From contig CM056743.1 in the NCBI GenBank assembly GCA_029851415.1, positions 89,378,501 through 89,442,500 on the forward strand: 64,000 nucleotides of DNA, given 5' to 3'. The position numbers were made by a program, and so were the translations under genes. The stretch comes from Eretmocerus hayati (Eukaryota > Arthropoda > Insecta > Hymenoptera > Aphelinidae). The notes below the pieces were generated by a model that had not been told where the DNA came from, searched no databases, and was given only the letters and a program-made list of their open reading frames with translations. Each line of letters starts with the position of its first letter. The stretch's first letter is position 1. This document shows positions 22,780 through 32,626 of the stretch, one piece after another.

Positions 22780-23519
22780 GAGAAATCGATGATATATTCA
22801 ATTGAACATTGACTTTCATATTAATATCCCCTATCTATGATGGATACTTCGATACGAATTAATTAACTGTCAAATAAATAATATTCTTCGACTGTACATG
22901 AATACATTTTTGTCTCACATGCCCTTACGAGGAAATAATTACCGGTTATACCACCCGGTCCGATACCCGCGGGGACATCCTTGTGAGTTTCCTGACGGGA
23001 TTTGGACCCAGCAAAATCCCCGTGGAACACTCATGGGAACTCACCGCCTTAATTTGCAAATCGAACGGTGACGATTGGACTTGGACATTTTTTGTTTAGG
23101 AAACAAAATTATTCATGAAAATTGAAAAAATCAGGAACAAATAGGAGAGCAGGCGCGGCGTTGTTGTGGTCACAACTAAATCAACCATAAAGTATATAAT
23201 GCAACCTCAATTTGTGACCTCAACAACGCCGCACCTGCTCTTCTATTTGTTCCTGATTTCTTCAATTTTCATGAATAATTTTGTTTCCTAAACAAAAAAT
23301 GCCCAAGGCAATCGTCACCGTTCAATGTGCTAATTAGGGCGGTGAGTTCCCCCATGAGTGTTCCACGGGGATTTTGCTGGGTCCAGATCATTCATTCGTG
23401 TACAGTCGAAGAATATTATTCATTTGACAGTTAATTAATTCATATCAGAGTATTCATCATAGATAGGGGATATTAATATGAAAATCAATGTTCAATTGAA
23501 TATATCATCGATTTCTCAA
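22780..23519. repeat. Long inverted repeat, 740 bp, MITE-like
   Basis: GAGAAATCGATGATATATTC at 22780 is the exact complement of the block ending at 23519. The arms match inward through TATTAATATCCCCTATCTATG, ACTGTCAAAT, TCGACTGTACATGAAT, CAGCAAAATCCCCGTGGAAC, GGCGTTGTTG and TCACAA to a central loop near 23175-23215. The left arm has about 95 extra bases (about 22907-23000). The two arms are more alike than those of the 6.6-8.4 kb inverted repeat. No coding frame is conserved. A MITE or foldback element is most likely; I could not define a target duplication. Confidence 0.85.
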
Positions 23520-23649
23520 TTATGGAATATAATTGTAAACATATCACCAATATCGATTTATCATCAACTGCATATAATTCCAAAAGATAAGTTGAGCTTG
23601 GACCGTGACGTTGACTTTGCTCGACGGCAATAGCGGTTCCGCCCAGCTG

Positions 23650-23850
23650 TACACCAAGAGCCTAACCCGACTTGGCCTTTTCACGAAAAGGCTGGACGAG
23701 TCGGCCTTTTCACGAAAAGGCTAGGCCGATGGTGTAAGGAAGTGGAAGGGATGAGCGCTGACACGATTGGCCGGCTCTTCATGAAGAGCCTAGGATTTTC
23801 ATGAAAAGGCTGATTTCACCAAGAGCCTGCGACATATATATGTCGGAATC
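23650..23850 (+). promoter_or_regulatory. Cluster of TTCNNGAA palindromes with a TATATATA dyad
   Basis: Four dyads with the heat-shock-element core TTCNNGAA occur in 135 bp: GCCTTTTCACGAAAAGGC at 23675-23692 and again at 23704-23721, GGCTCTTCATGAAGAGCC (perfect palindrome) at 23773-23790, and TTTTCATGAAAA at 23796-23807. ACCAAGAGCCT recurs at 23652 and 23817. A perfect palindrome, CGACATATATATGTCG (23830-23845), could serve as a TATA box 35 bp before a short ORF. Seen: the motifs. Inferred: a stress-type promoter. Equally possible is a structured repeat or transposon end. Confidence 0.4.
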
Positions 23851-23879
23851 ACTCCAAAATTCGATCATATTACACCACC

Positions 23880-23990
23880 ATGCCGAAACACCACTCTCTT
23901 CTGTGGGTGGTCTCGACTTTCACGGCTATCTTTGTTGTAAAGTTGTATAGAAATTCATCAATCTCCTCCCAGAAAACATCCTCCTCTTAA
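23880..23990 (+). CDS. Short ORF, 36 codons, hydrophobic N-terminus
   Basis: ATG in a CACC context at 23880 opens a frame of 36 residues with a basic/His start followed by a hydrophobic run (LLWVVSTFTAIFVV), like a signal peptide or membrane anchor, and then a Ser-rich tail ending with TAA at 23988. It lies just after the TATA-like dyad of the palindrome cluster. It is not a recognised family and could be chance; it could also be exon 1 of a longer gene. Confidence 0.2.
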   Translation: MPKHHSLLWVVSTFTAIFVVKLYRNSSISSQKTSSS

Positions 23991-24846
23991 ATCTCCTCGG
24001 GAGCCCCACTTAACTCATGTACTCTTGAGCTCTTTTTTTCGGAGCAACTGCCTCTGTCGCTCACGACACTGCATCTCGATTCCTGATCCTCGTCAATCCT
24101 TTCTCCCAGCCTCACTACATTATCACTCTACCCCCTTCATCTCATTCGACTCATCAGTCTTTCATCATAACTACATGTTTGTGTCTTCCTTGGCTGATTT
24201 CGTTGCGACTCTCATTGAGTATATCGTAGAGTAAGCAATCAATGACAAGATATTCTCCTTTCACCCAAGAAGAGCTGTTCGATTTTTTCGCCATGGAGTA
24301 TATCATGTGTAACCTATCCTGCACACGTGAACATACTGCAAAAAGTCTACCAACTGTCACGAATGTTAGAGTTCTTATCTTTTTCTATCTTTTCTGATCA
24401 TCTTATCTTCAGTGACTTTAACTCTCACCTCTCACCCTATTCGAGCATTCGACCGTCCTGTCATATTCTACTGTTTCTACGTCTCACGTTCCCTTGGTCG
24501 ATGGAATGTGATCAGTTTCGATCCTCCCATTTCATTTATTATATTATTTTCTAAACCTCTGATGCTTCACTCATTTCGCAGTCAACCTTTGATGTCTACC
24601 ACGACGATCACGGCTCACTCTGAGTTGATCTTTAACCTCGTGCGGTTTCCGCCAGAAACTACGAGCTCGTTTGTATCCACATGGTGTAATCTGACCTCCA
24701 CTACCTTGTTGGCACGTCCCACAACTCAGTGTGATTTCTCCCAGCTTTGTCTACTCGATTCTCGACTTCAAAGGAAGTCAAGCTGTCAAACGTCGATTTT
24801 TATTTTATTACCTCCTCTCTCTTTTTTCCCTATCTTTCTCTTATGT
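23991..24846. other. Pyrimidine-rich non-coding stretch
   Basis: The plus strand is rich in C and T with frequent CTCTC and TCTTTC runs. All three frames are broken. It leads into the retrotransposon-tail repeats, so it could be the 3' untranslated part of a decayed non-LTR element, but no coding motif supports this. Confidence 0.4.
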
Positions 24847-25151
24847 GAGCACATATGACTTGTGTAATCGGATTTTCGTCTACGGACGAATAAAGCACAT
24901 GTACCTATCTATCTATCTATCTATCTATCTCTTTCTATATATCCTGTACTTTCTCATCTTTCATGTGATGAATCTATCCGCGAAGAACTCTTTTGTCTGC
25001 GGACAACTAAGATACAGCGATCAATCGATCGATCAATCAATCAACCAATCAATCTCTCTCTTTCTCTCTCTCTTTCTTTCATGTAAGCACATATGACATG
25101 TGTAATCGGATTTTCGTCTACGGACGAATAAAGCACATGTACCTATCTATC
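24847..25151 (+). repeat. Tandem non-LTR 3'-tail repeats with (TATC)n
   Basis: Two copies of a unit of about 240 bp begin at GTGAGCACATATGACTTGTG (24845) and GTAAGCACATATGACATGTG (25083). Each carries TTTTCGTCTACGGACGAATA, AATAAA-type signal, GCACATGTACC, (TATC)n, CTTTCTATATATCCT, TTGTCTGCGGACAACTAAG and an ATCAATCGATCGATCAATCA run. The second copy is interrupted after 25151 by the R1-like element and resumes at 31041. The AATAAA plus short-repeat tail is typical of CR1/Jockey-type non-LTR 3' ends, like those at 45.25 and 62.1 kb. Confidence 0.8.
25130..25151. repeat. Target-site duplication, left copy
   Basis: 22 bp starting AAAGCACATGTACC and ending in TATCTATC, identical to 31019-31040 on the far side of the R1-like element. 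It was part of the host retrotransposon tail before insertion. Confidence 0.85.
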
Positions 25152-25512
25152 TTTTTTTTTTAAGTGGAATAAAAGGAAAAATCTGATGACAGGCTATCCC
25201 TAATGGATCTCCCACCGGCAGACCATAAGCGCTTTCATTTTGCTCACCCGGTAAACCGGATGAGCATGAATCCAACGCCCGTGTGCCCTGGGGGCTAAAA
25301 CCTTCTGCTCTCAGCCCTACGATGTTGGCAAGCCATCATTGCAGAACTGGAGGCAGCTAACCACTATCTAACCAACCCACCCCGGAACCGCGTTAGCATT
25401 ACTTCAGGGTGGGAGGCGTATCGCGCGCCATGAGGCGTCCCTCTTCGGTGTGTCCGCTCTTCTGTCTTCTCTCTTCGTCGTCAATGATCACTCTTCAAGT
25501 CGTCGTTGTTCG

Positions 25513-28500
25513 CTATGCAGCGCCCCTTGCTTGACGCTGCAATGCCCGTTCTCGCTCTTCTTTTCGGGTGATCGCCGTCTTGATATAGGCGGCAATCTTA
25601 TCCCATGTCTCTTTGTTACGGAGCATGAACGGCAATAGATCCTCAGGGGTGATCTGATTTCCAAGCCAGTTCACGAGCTCCGCTCTCTCCGTAGCTGTGT
25701 CCATGCAATGGAAGAGTGCATGCTCCACATCGTCCCAGTCTGCCGCACACATCTGACACACCGGGGTCTCCCTCTTCTGGAACCGCTCCAGGTACTCTCC
25801 GAAGCAGCCATGCCCACTAAACGCTTGCGTCAGCCAGTAATCCAGCTCTCCGTGAGCTCGATCGATCCACCTGGCTATGTTAGGGATCAGCCTTCGCGTC
25901 CACTTCCCTTTCGTTGAGCTCTCCCACTCTTTTTGCCACTCTTCAACGGTCTCCCCCCTCTCGACGTCTCGTATGAGGGCCTTGCGAGTGGGGTTGAGTA
26001 CGACTCCATCGCTCTTGAGGGTTTCTTGGCGTTTCCATACCCGCACTCTCTCGGCTACAAGCAGTCGAATGGGTGGTGTACCCGCAAGCACACAGGCTGC
26101 ATGGTCAGACACCGTGCAATAAGCACTGATCGTCCGTAGCGCGAAACGCCGCTGGACTGGACCTAGCTTTGCATCGATTACGGACCCTCTAGCTACCTGC
26201 CCCCAAATTGGTGCACCGTACAGCATGATGGAATAGCTCACGGTGCTGAGTAAGGCTCTTCTGTTTGGCTTGGGGCCACCAATGTTTGGCATGAGCCGCT
26301 GGAGGGCGCCACCGACCCTGTCTGCCTTCAGTGCTGCTTCTCTGGCTTGTGCCTTGTAGCTCCATCGGTCATCAAGCCAAACCCCAAGGTACTTAAGTTC
26401 CCTCTTGAGTGGAATTTCGTACCCGTTGATGGAGAACACGGGAGTTTCGAAACTCCTCCTCTTGGTGACTAGCATCGCTTCGCACTTGTGCTCGGCAAGC
26501 TCCAGCCCGTTCTCAGGGAACCATTGACCAATGCGGTAGAGAGCTTCATTGGCCACACACTCCACTTGCCACGCGGTTTCGGCGACCACGACTAATGCCG
26601 CATCGTCCGCGAAGCCAATGAGTTCTGCCCCATCTGGCAGACTCATGTTCAGGAACTCGTCGTATTGCGTGTTCCATTCGAACGGTCCTGACACGGATCC
26701 TTGAGCTATCCCTGCAGATAATTCCAGCTCAACCCTTCCCTCATCGGTGTCACATACGAGGACTCTGTCACGCAGTCCATCGCTGATGACTGCGAGCAGG
26801 TAAGGGGGGACTCTTCCATCTAGGGACCTATAGATCCGTTTCCAGCTTGCTGTGTTGAAGGCGTTCTTCACATCCAAGCATATTATGGCACAGAACCCTC
26901 CTCCTGGTTGGGGAGCCATTGTATGGGCTCTGTGAACTCTGTCTTGTACGCTTTCTATTGCGTGCATTGTACTGCGCCCCTTGCGGAAGCCAAACTGCAT
27001 CGGGGACATCCCTCCGCTACGCTCATACTCTTCCTCCGCCCGGTTTAGGATCATGCGGTCATACATCTTCCCGATGTTGTCCAGCATATTGAGTGGCCGA
27101 TTCGATGATGGCTCCGCTGGTTCTCCACCCTTCCCCTTGGGGATGAGGACTAGCTTCTGCCGTTTCCACACTTTCGGGAACACTCCCGCAAGGAGACACT
27201 TATTGAACAGCTTCAATAGCAGGGTAGGCTGCTCTCGAGCCACTATTTTCAGGGCTTCATTAGGGATACCATCCAACCCCGGGGCCTTACCATTCGCCAG
27301 TCTTGTAGCAGCTCGTCTTAGCTCTTCTTCGGTGAAGAGGGGGATTGGGTCGGAGATGAACCCAGGGAATGTGAGTCTGGGCTCCCCTCTCGGGTAGAGT
27401 GCCCTGGCAATCCGTAGAACTGACTCTTTGTCAGTTGGCGCTGTTGGTCCGTCTCTCAATCGCAGTCTGCTCATGACCACCCGGTACGGTGTGCCCCACG
27501 GATCTTGATCGACCATGTTGCATAGCTCCGACCAGCATTTTTGTTTGCTGCGACGGATGGCATCCCGAAGAAGCTTCTTCGCCTCTTTGTAGGCCGCTTC
27601 GTCTGCTGCCGCTGATGGACGTCCACGTTTGCGCGCTCGCTTCGCTCGCCTCCTCTGAGCGTTTGCGCTGCGGCGAAGATCCCTGATCTCATCGTTCCAC
27701 CAGTATACTTGCCTCTTCTGGACCCGGGGTTGCTTCCTCCTCGGCATGGAGGCGTCGCAGGCTCGGGTGATGGACCGGATGACGCTCGATACCGTCTCCT
27801 CCGGCGAGAGCTCTTCTCCGGGGTCCTCTGCTTTCAGGATTGCTTCTCTGAAGCTTCCCTCGTCCAGTTTGCGGACTCGCCATCCCTCGATCTGCCGTGC
27901 TATGCCTGCATCTCGGCCATGGTCTATCTTGAAGAAGATATGGCAGTGGTCGCTGAGCGTTTCCGAGTCAAGGACCTGCCACTTCGTGACTCGTCTCATG
28001 AGAGGTGCGCTAACAAACGTTAAGTCGAGCACTGAGGATGATGCCCCTCTGTGCCATGTCGCCTTTCCTACCTCGTTGAGGCAAACCAGGTCCAATTGGG
28101 CCATGGTTGTTTCCAGCGCGTTGCCTCTTTCATCCTCTGGCCCTCCACTCCAGGCTGGAGCTTTCGAGTTAAAATCCCCCGCTACTATGACGAGGCCTCT
28201 CCACTGTCTCAGACTATCCTCGAGTTCCCGCAGTTCCCGAAGGAAGACATTCATCGGTGCGTTCGGTGAGTAATAGCAGCTATACACCGCAATATCGCCG
28301 ATGACTCTTCGGGCGAAGCCCGTCCCTTCGGTCGGTCTTTTTGTCTCTGTAAGGCTCACGTTCCAGACTTGGATGGCCGATCCCCTCCCAAGGTCTTCCG
28401 TGGTTCGTGGTCGCTCTTCTCGGAGATAGTGCTCTGAGATGATGAGGACGTCTGCTCCCAGTCTTGAGGCCTCTGCTTCGAGTAGACTGTGAGCATCGTT

Positions 28501-28536
28501 GCTCCTGCAGAGATTCGCTTGCAGGAAACTAGCCAT
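25513..28536 (-). CDS. R1-clade ORF2: endonuclease-reverse transcriptase
   Basis: 1007 residues, uninterrupted. The N-terminal APE-type endonuclease (about residues 1-220) starts MASFLQANL and shows GDFNSKAPAWSG and SDHCHIFF. It would nick the target DNA. The reverse transcriptase (about 400-720) shows LANGKAPGLDGIPNEA, QFGFRKGRSTMHAI, AGIAQGSVSGP and the catalytic FADDAALVV, and would copy element RNA at the nick. Near the C-terminus, CQMCAADWDDVEHALFHC is a Cys/His zinc-binding motif usual for R1-type ORF2. The start is the ATG overlapping the ORF1 stop (ATGGCTAG), implying termination-reinitiation. Length and motif content are as expected for a complete protein. Intact ORF2 beside a broken ORF1 suggests a young copy that cannot move by its own ORF1. 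Confidence 0.92.
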   Translation of the reverse strand: MASFLQANLCRSNDAHSLLEAEASRLGADVLIISEHYLREERPRTTEDLGRGSAIQVWNVSLTETKRPTEGTGFARRVIGDIAVYSCYYSPNAPMNVFLRELRELEDSLRQWRGLVIVAGDFNSKAPAWSGGPEDERGNALETTMAQLDLVCLNEVGKATWHRGASSSVLDLTFVSAPLMRRVTKWQVLDSETLSDHCHIFFKIDHGRDAGIARQIEGWRVRKLDEGSFREAILKAEDPGEELSPEETVSSVIRSITRACDASMPRRKQPRVQKRQVYWWNDEIRDLRRSANAQRRRAKRARKRGRPSAAADEAAYKEAKKLLRDAIRRSKQKCWSELCNMVDQDPWGTPYRVVMSRLRLRDGPTAPTDKESVLRIARALYPRGEPRLTFPGFISDPIPLFTEEELRRAATRLANGKAPGLDGIPNEALKIVAREQPTLLLKLFNKCLLAGVFPKVWKRQKLVLIPKGKGGEPAEPSSNRPLNMLDNIGKMYDRMILNRAEEEYERSGGMSPMQFGFRKGRSTMHAIESVQDRVHRAHTMAPQPGGGFCAIICLDVKNAFNTASWKRIYRSLDGRVPPYLLAVISDGLRDRVLVCDTDEGRVELELSAGIAQGSVSGPFEWNTQYDEFLNMSLPDGAELIGFADDAALVVVAETAWQVECVANEALYRIGQWFPENGLELAEHKCEAMLVTKRRSFETPVFSINGYEIPLKRELKYLGVWLDDRWSYKAQAREAALKADRVGGALQRLMPNIGGPKPNRRALLSTVSYSIMLYGAPIWGQVARGSVIDAKLGPVQRRFALRTISAYCTVSDHAACVLAGTPPIRLLVAERVRVWKRQETLKSDGVVLNPTRKALIRDVERGETVEEWQKEWESSTKGKWTRRLIPNIARWIDRAHGELDYWLTQAFSGHGCFGEYLERFQKRETPVCQMCAADWDDVEHALFHCMDTATERAELVNWLGNQITPEDLLPFMLRNKETWDKIAAYIKTAITRKEERERALQRQARGAA

Positions 28537-30066
28537 CTTTGCGCTTTTTCCGGCCCTTCCATGCTGCTCGCGCCTGCTGGTAGGCCTTGCAGCACTGCAT
28601 GCCCGACCTGTGTTTGTGGTCCTCTTTGAGGGCCTCGCAGCTCAGGCATTTCTGCTCTCCGGTAACACATACCGCTGCTATGTGGCCTTCTTCCCCACAG
28701 TTGAAGCAGCGTTTTGCCCGCCTCTCTTGTGGCTTGTCGCACTTTGCGGACAAATGCCCGTATTGCAGGCAGTTGTAACATCTCGGGATTCCGCCCTTTT
28801 CCCGGACCCGCGCGTTAACGAAGTCTACCCGGACTTTCCCTTTTGCCAGCACTTCTTTAGCGAGCCGCTCTGGCAGTGTGATCACCGCAATCTGAGTACC
28901 CCTGTATCCTGGGCGGATGGTCCGGGTCGTGATGCTGCCTGCATGCTCTGCTCCGAGTTTCTTCACGAAGGCTTCCTTAACTTCCGGGAGTGTGCTCACG
29001 TCGTCGAGGTCAAGCACTTCCAGCGTGATCGTTGGGGAAAGCCGTCGTATCTCTCCGGCGTCTTGGATCGCCCCCTTAAGGGCATCCTCAACGACCTCTG
29101 CCTACACCCCCTTCTCGAGCTCGATGAGTAGATGACCCTCTTTCGTCTTCCGGAGTTTGGAGACTTTTGAAGCCACTTGCCTCGTTTCGTCTCCTTGCTT
29201 GACTCTCTTGATCATGTCCGCGTAGGACAAACCATCTTCCTTCACTTCTATGAGGAGTGCGTCGGGTCTAGTCCTTCTCCTATTTCCCTTGTTCTTCCTC
29301 TTCTTTTTCTCCTTTTCGGCTCTCCCCTGATCCTTGGGACGCCTCTCGTTTCCCCTACGTCCCCTGTTCCGTCCCGCAAGTTGCCAGCCGGAACCAGCGT
29401 CCGAGAGCTGACCGTTATCGGACCAGGTTGTCATTGGTGTCCCTGGCGTGGATGGGGGTGTCCTGAACAGTCCAGCCCCTTGTCCTGCAAAATTGAGCTG
29501 CTCCGGTTTGAGGGCTGCTCTCTTTGCTCTTTTGATATCGGCTCCTGGTCCCTATTGATGGGGCTTGTGCGGCCTCTCTTCGTTTGGCTCCCCCATCCCG
29601 TTCTTTGTGGAGGTGGGGCCAGCGAGGATGTTGATCCAGCGGAGTCCTCGGCCATTATCTCTAGGCTGAAGCTGATTGCCTCTCTCATTTCTGAAGCTCT
29701 TGTACTAGCAGCTTCTAGCCCTTCGCGTAGGCTGCTGGCCTTCTGTACAAGCCTCTTGGTCGACTTCTTTGCTGTCGCGTGCTCGTTGACTTCCTTGGTT
29801 ATGTCATCGAGTACCTTGAGGATTCTCTTCAGGAGTTCTTCCTCTCTCGTGTGAGCCTCTTTGAACTTACCCCAGCTCGTTTTGAGGTCAGCGGAATTAG
29901 TTCTGCGTGACCTCTGTTGACTGGCGCCAGGCGTCTTTCCTTCGCCAGTCTCCATCTCTTCTGCATCAACTCTCTCCTTGTTTGATGTTGATGGTTGTGT
30001 TTGGGTGGGACACCCAGTTGGCAGATTCGCTCTGAAAATTTCCAAATTCGTTGTTGTTTCTGCCAT
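28529..30066 (-). pseudogene. R1-clade ORF1 (gag-like), one frameshift and one stop
   Basis: ORF1 starts at 30066 (MAETTTNLEIF) and runs 211 codons of Ser/Thr/Glu-rich and coiled-coil sequence. A frameshift near 29431-29434 moves it to a Lys/Arg-rich segment (29434-29102), and a TAG at 29102-29104 interrupts the same frame before it resumes to 28529. The C-terminal part holds three Cys/His knuckles: CYNCLQYGHLSAKC, CFNCGEEGHIAAVC and CLSCEALKEDHKH-type. These bind element RNA and form the ribonucleoprotein. The rest of the element is intact, so the two lesions look recent, or could be sequencing errors. Confidence 0.85.
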
Positions 30067-31018
30067 TTTTTCCCCCCTTCTCTCCTATTCCCCTCGGATT
30101 ACTGTGTCTTTGTTTGTGTTAGTGGTCCCACCTACCCCCGCCCACCAGTCCGAGTACCCCGTTCTTGGATCCTCCCACTTGCCGATCGCGCCTACAGTCC
30201 GGTGGCCTCAGAAGACGTTCCAACCCCCGCACCCTGCAGCATGGTCCCGTCCGGTCACCAACCGGCACTACCACAGGAGCGGGATTTGGGGTATCCCCCC
30301 TACCGTTGTGCGGGACTGCCTGCCCTCGTGGTTAGCGAGGGGTTCGGGTCCCCCTACTACCGGCGGCCCAGGAGCGATCACTGGTTTTAACGCGGTACCC
30401 TCCAGAGTGGGCACGGACACAGCAGTGGAAGGATCCCCTCCCGGGGACTGTTGCACTGGTGGCGTGAGTGACGCGCTGTGTGTGTGGTGTCAGTGTAATG
30501 TCACTCTCGCCCGCGTTTCCACCGGAGTCTCGACCAATCGCCATGCCAACTGGTATCGTGGTAGCACTCCCTAGTTCGGCCGATCCCTATCCCCAAGAGG
30601 GTTTTTGTGGATCCTTGGGGAAGATCGTGTTACCACTCAGCGAGAGAATGCCCGACTTGATTCGGGCCCTCGCGTCACTCTTGTGATCCGATGCATATAC
30701 GATAGAGATACCCTGTATCGACAAGGTCACCGCGTTGCTTCTCACCAACTTTCGGTGTGCCCCTCGAAGCCAGCATGGCCGTCGTCGGTCGGCTCAGAAT
30801 GTCCACGCGGGTTCACTTATTGTGCCAGTGTGATGTTGTATTGTGTATCTGCGGCTCCTTGTCTGCGCTCGCTTATTTTGCATACTCTGCATATTCACGA
30901 GTAACCAGAGATACTGAGGATCAAATCAATCCCCAGTTACTCTGGCCGTGCCACTATCCGCACCCTGTGGACGCACCCAGTAGCATGGAGAATGCTCTAC
31001 CTCAACACGGTTCCTGGG
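30067..31018 (-). other. 5' UTR of the R1-clade element
   Basis: About 950 bp between the target duplication and the ORF1 start. GC-rich, with no open frame that resembles a protein. As in other non-LTR elements it should contain the internal promoter, though I see no clear motif. Confidence 0.6.
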
Positions 31019-31031
31019 AAAGCACATGTAC

Positions 31032-31040
<9 letters not shown>
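31019..31040. repeat. Target-site duplication, right copy
   Basis: Identical to 25130-25151. It is followed directly by the remaining TATC units. Confidence 0.85.
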
Positions 31041-31065
<25 letters not shown>

Positions 31066-31195
31066 CTTTCTATATATCCTCCACTTTCTCATCTTTCATG
31101 TAATAAATGTATCCGTAAAGAACTCTCTTGTCTGCGGACAACTAAGATACAGCGATCAATCGATCGATCAATCAATCAACCAATCAATCTCTCAT
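31041..31195 (+). repeat. Continuation of the interrupted (TATC)n tail repeat
   Basis: (TATC)n to about 31065, then CTTTCTATATATCCTCCACT, TTGTCTGCGGACAACTAAG and an ATCAATCGATCGATCAATCA run. It matches 24905-25075 with few differences and completes the second tandem copy that begins near 25083. Confidence 0.8.
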
Positions 31196-31796
31196 AGTAA
31201 CTTCCAACTTGACATACAGCGAATACTTGCATTCCACTATTTCTGTCATCGAGTTCAATCTTGAAACTCGTATTATACACAGCAAACATTTGGGTTTTCC
31301 ATGCACGAGAAAACTGACATTTCATCAATGTCTGATATCATTGCTTCTTATCTGCTTATAGCAATAAGGTAAAGATTAATTACAACAATCTTCCTCGGAA
31401 TTATCCAACATACATGCAAAAAACAAAATTTATGAGTCACATTTGGCACTGTATTCTCACTGAAAAAGGGGTATCTATAATACATCAGAATCTTCCTCCT
31501 TTCATCATAGAGCAACAAAAATCTAAGTAAATTTGATGACATAAGACAAAGCAACACAAATATACTGGATTTGATCTCGGGAAATCATTTTTTATCAAAT
31601 CCACTTATCTCACTTACTTAGTCAAGTTATTCATGGTAACACTCTGAGGTAGTGAAACAAAAAGGAATTTAGCACGAATTGCTACTAAACGTTCAGAGAA
31701 GAAGAACAGAAATAATTGGCATCTTGCTTGATTGCACTTTAGAATGTCAATCCAATGAATGAACATACGATGGTAGTGAGAATTAGGAAAAATATA
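31196..31796. other. No gene recognised; 3' flank of the coiled-coil gene
   Basis: AT-rich sequence without repeats or motifs that I recognise. It lies downstream of the minus-strand gene ending at 31797 and could include its 3' untranslated region. Confidence 0.45.
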
Positions 31797-32507
31797 CTAT
31801 TCTATGCTATCATAGTTTGAGGGGACGCCAGCCTCTGTATTTTCAGAGATTTTATCCTGCCAATACTGGAGCTTCAAAAGTTCCACTTGTTTGGCACAAG
31901 CTTTGACAGATAACTCTGAATTTTTCATTCCAATTTCCATCTCAGATGCCTTCTCCATGTTCTCCCAATACTTTAACTCTCGATTGGCAACAGCAAGATC
32001 CAAATTATGAATTTCAGCTTGTTGAGTTATGCATTCTTCCTGTTTTCTTGTACGAGTCTCAAATTCAACTTGAACCTCACTTGCAGGCTTTCTTGTTTTC
32101 GCTGTCGGCATGTCTTGCAATTCTGGAAGGAATAAAGAGTATCGAATCTATTCTCATGACACTGCTTATAATAGAGATCACTTGAAGGAATACGTAATAC
32201 CTGCAATTTGTTCCACTCGATTACCCAATACATCTGGAAATATCTGTGAAGAGGGTAATTTTCTTTTCAAATTAGACAAATTCTTCAGAGGGCTCCTTTC
32301 CTCATCAGGTGGCTTAGAGTCAGTTGACTCCACATGCTTGGTCTTTCCGGTGACTTTTTTATCTTTTGATTTTTGAGCCAGGATCTTCTGCACTTTTGAT
32401 TCTACCGAATTACGCATATCTGAGCTTTCAAGGGATTCTTCGGGGCAGAAACGAGTCAGGATTCGGACCTTTTGAGGGATGTAACCTGAGCCTTTCGTGA
32501 TTCACGC
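31797..32507 (-). CDS. Two-exon coiled-coil protein, unknown function
   Basis: Exon A (32507 or 32417 to 32201) and exon B (32122 to 31797) are joined across a 78-bp intron, 32200-32123: minus-strand GTATTACG donor, TTCCTTCCAG acceptor. The reading frame is kept across the junction (one base of a codon before, two after). The first true ATG is at 32417, but the frame is open upstream to about 32507 through PEESLESSD, so the start is uncertain. The protein would be about 180 residues from that ATG: a Lys/Ser-rich first half, then from about residue 85 a long heptad-like helix rich in Glu, Gln and Lys (KQEECITQQAEIHNLDLAVA and on), ending TAG. No catalytic motif. Similar tails occur in Myb/SANT-type proteins carried by DNA transposons, so it may be a host gene or a transposon-borne one. 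Confidence 0.55.
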
Positions 32508-32626
32508 GTTTCTGTGTAGCACAAATCAGTGGTGTTCATTCCCGTAAGGATCCCGCCTTCGCAAGGCATCCGTGATTTCACTAGAGTTACTCCGTGACAC
32601 GCGGCTCCCGTATTGGTGCGAGTACA

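Larger units (their letters stand above)
25152..31018 (-). mobile_element. R1-clade non-LTR retrotransposon, near full length
   Basis: The element is bounded by an oligo-T run (25152-25161, the poly-A tail on the minus strand) and a 22-bp target duplication. Order on the minus strand: 5' UTR (31018-30067), ORF1 with CCHC knuckles, ORF2 with endonuclease, reverse transcriptase and CCHC, and a 3' UTR of about 360 bp. The ORF1 stop and ORF2 start overlap in ATGGCTAG, as in R1-type elements. It is inserted beside a (TATC)n microsatellite, comparable with the microsatellite preference known for some R1-clade families such as Waldo. It shares no sequence similarity that I can see with the CR1/L2-like copies in this window. 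Confidence 0.9.

Noticed and set aside
23621..23850. Palindrome cluster as bacterial-type operators or rho-independent terminators
   Set aside because: The surroundings are eukaryotic (introns, retrotransposons); U-tracts do not follow the dyads.
25708..30686. Plus-strand open frames of 60-225 codons opposite the R1-like element
   Set aside because: Shadows of ORF1/ORF2; they lack motifs, while the minus strand has complete domain architecture.
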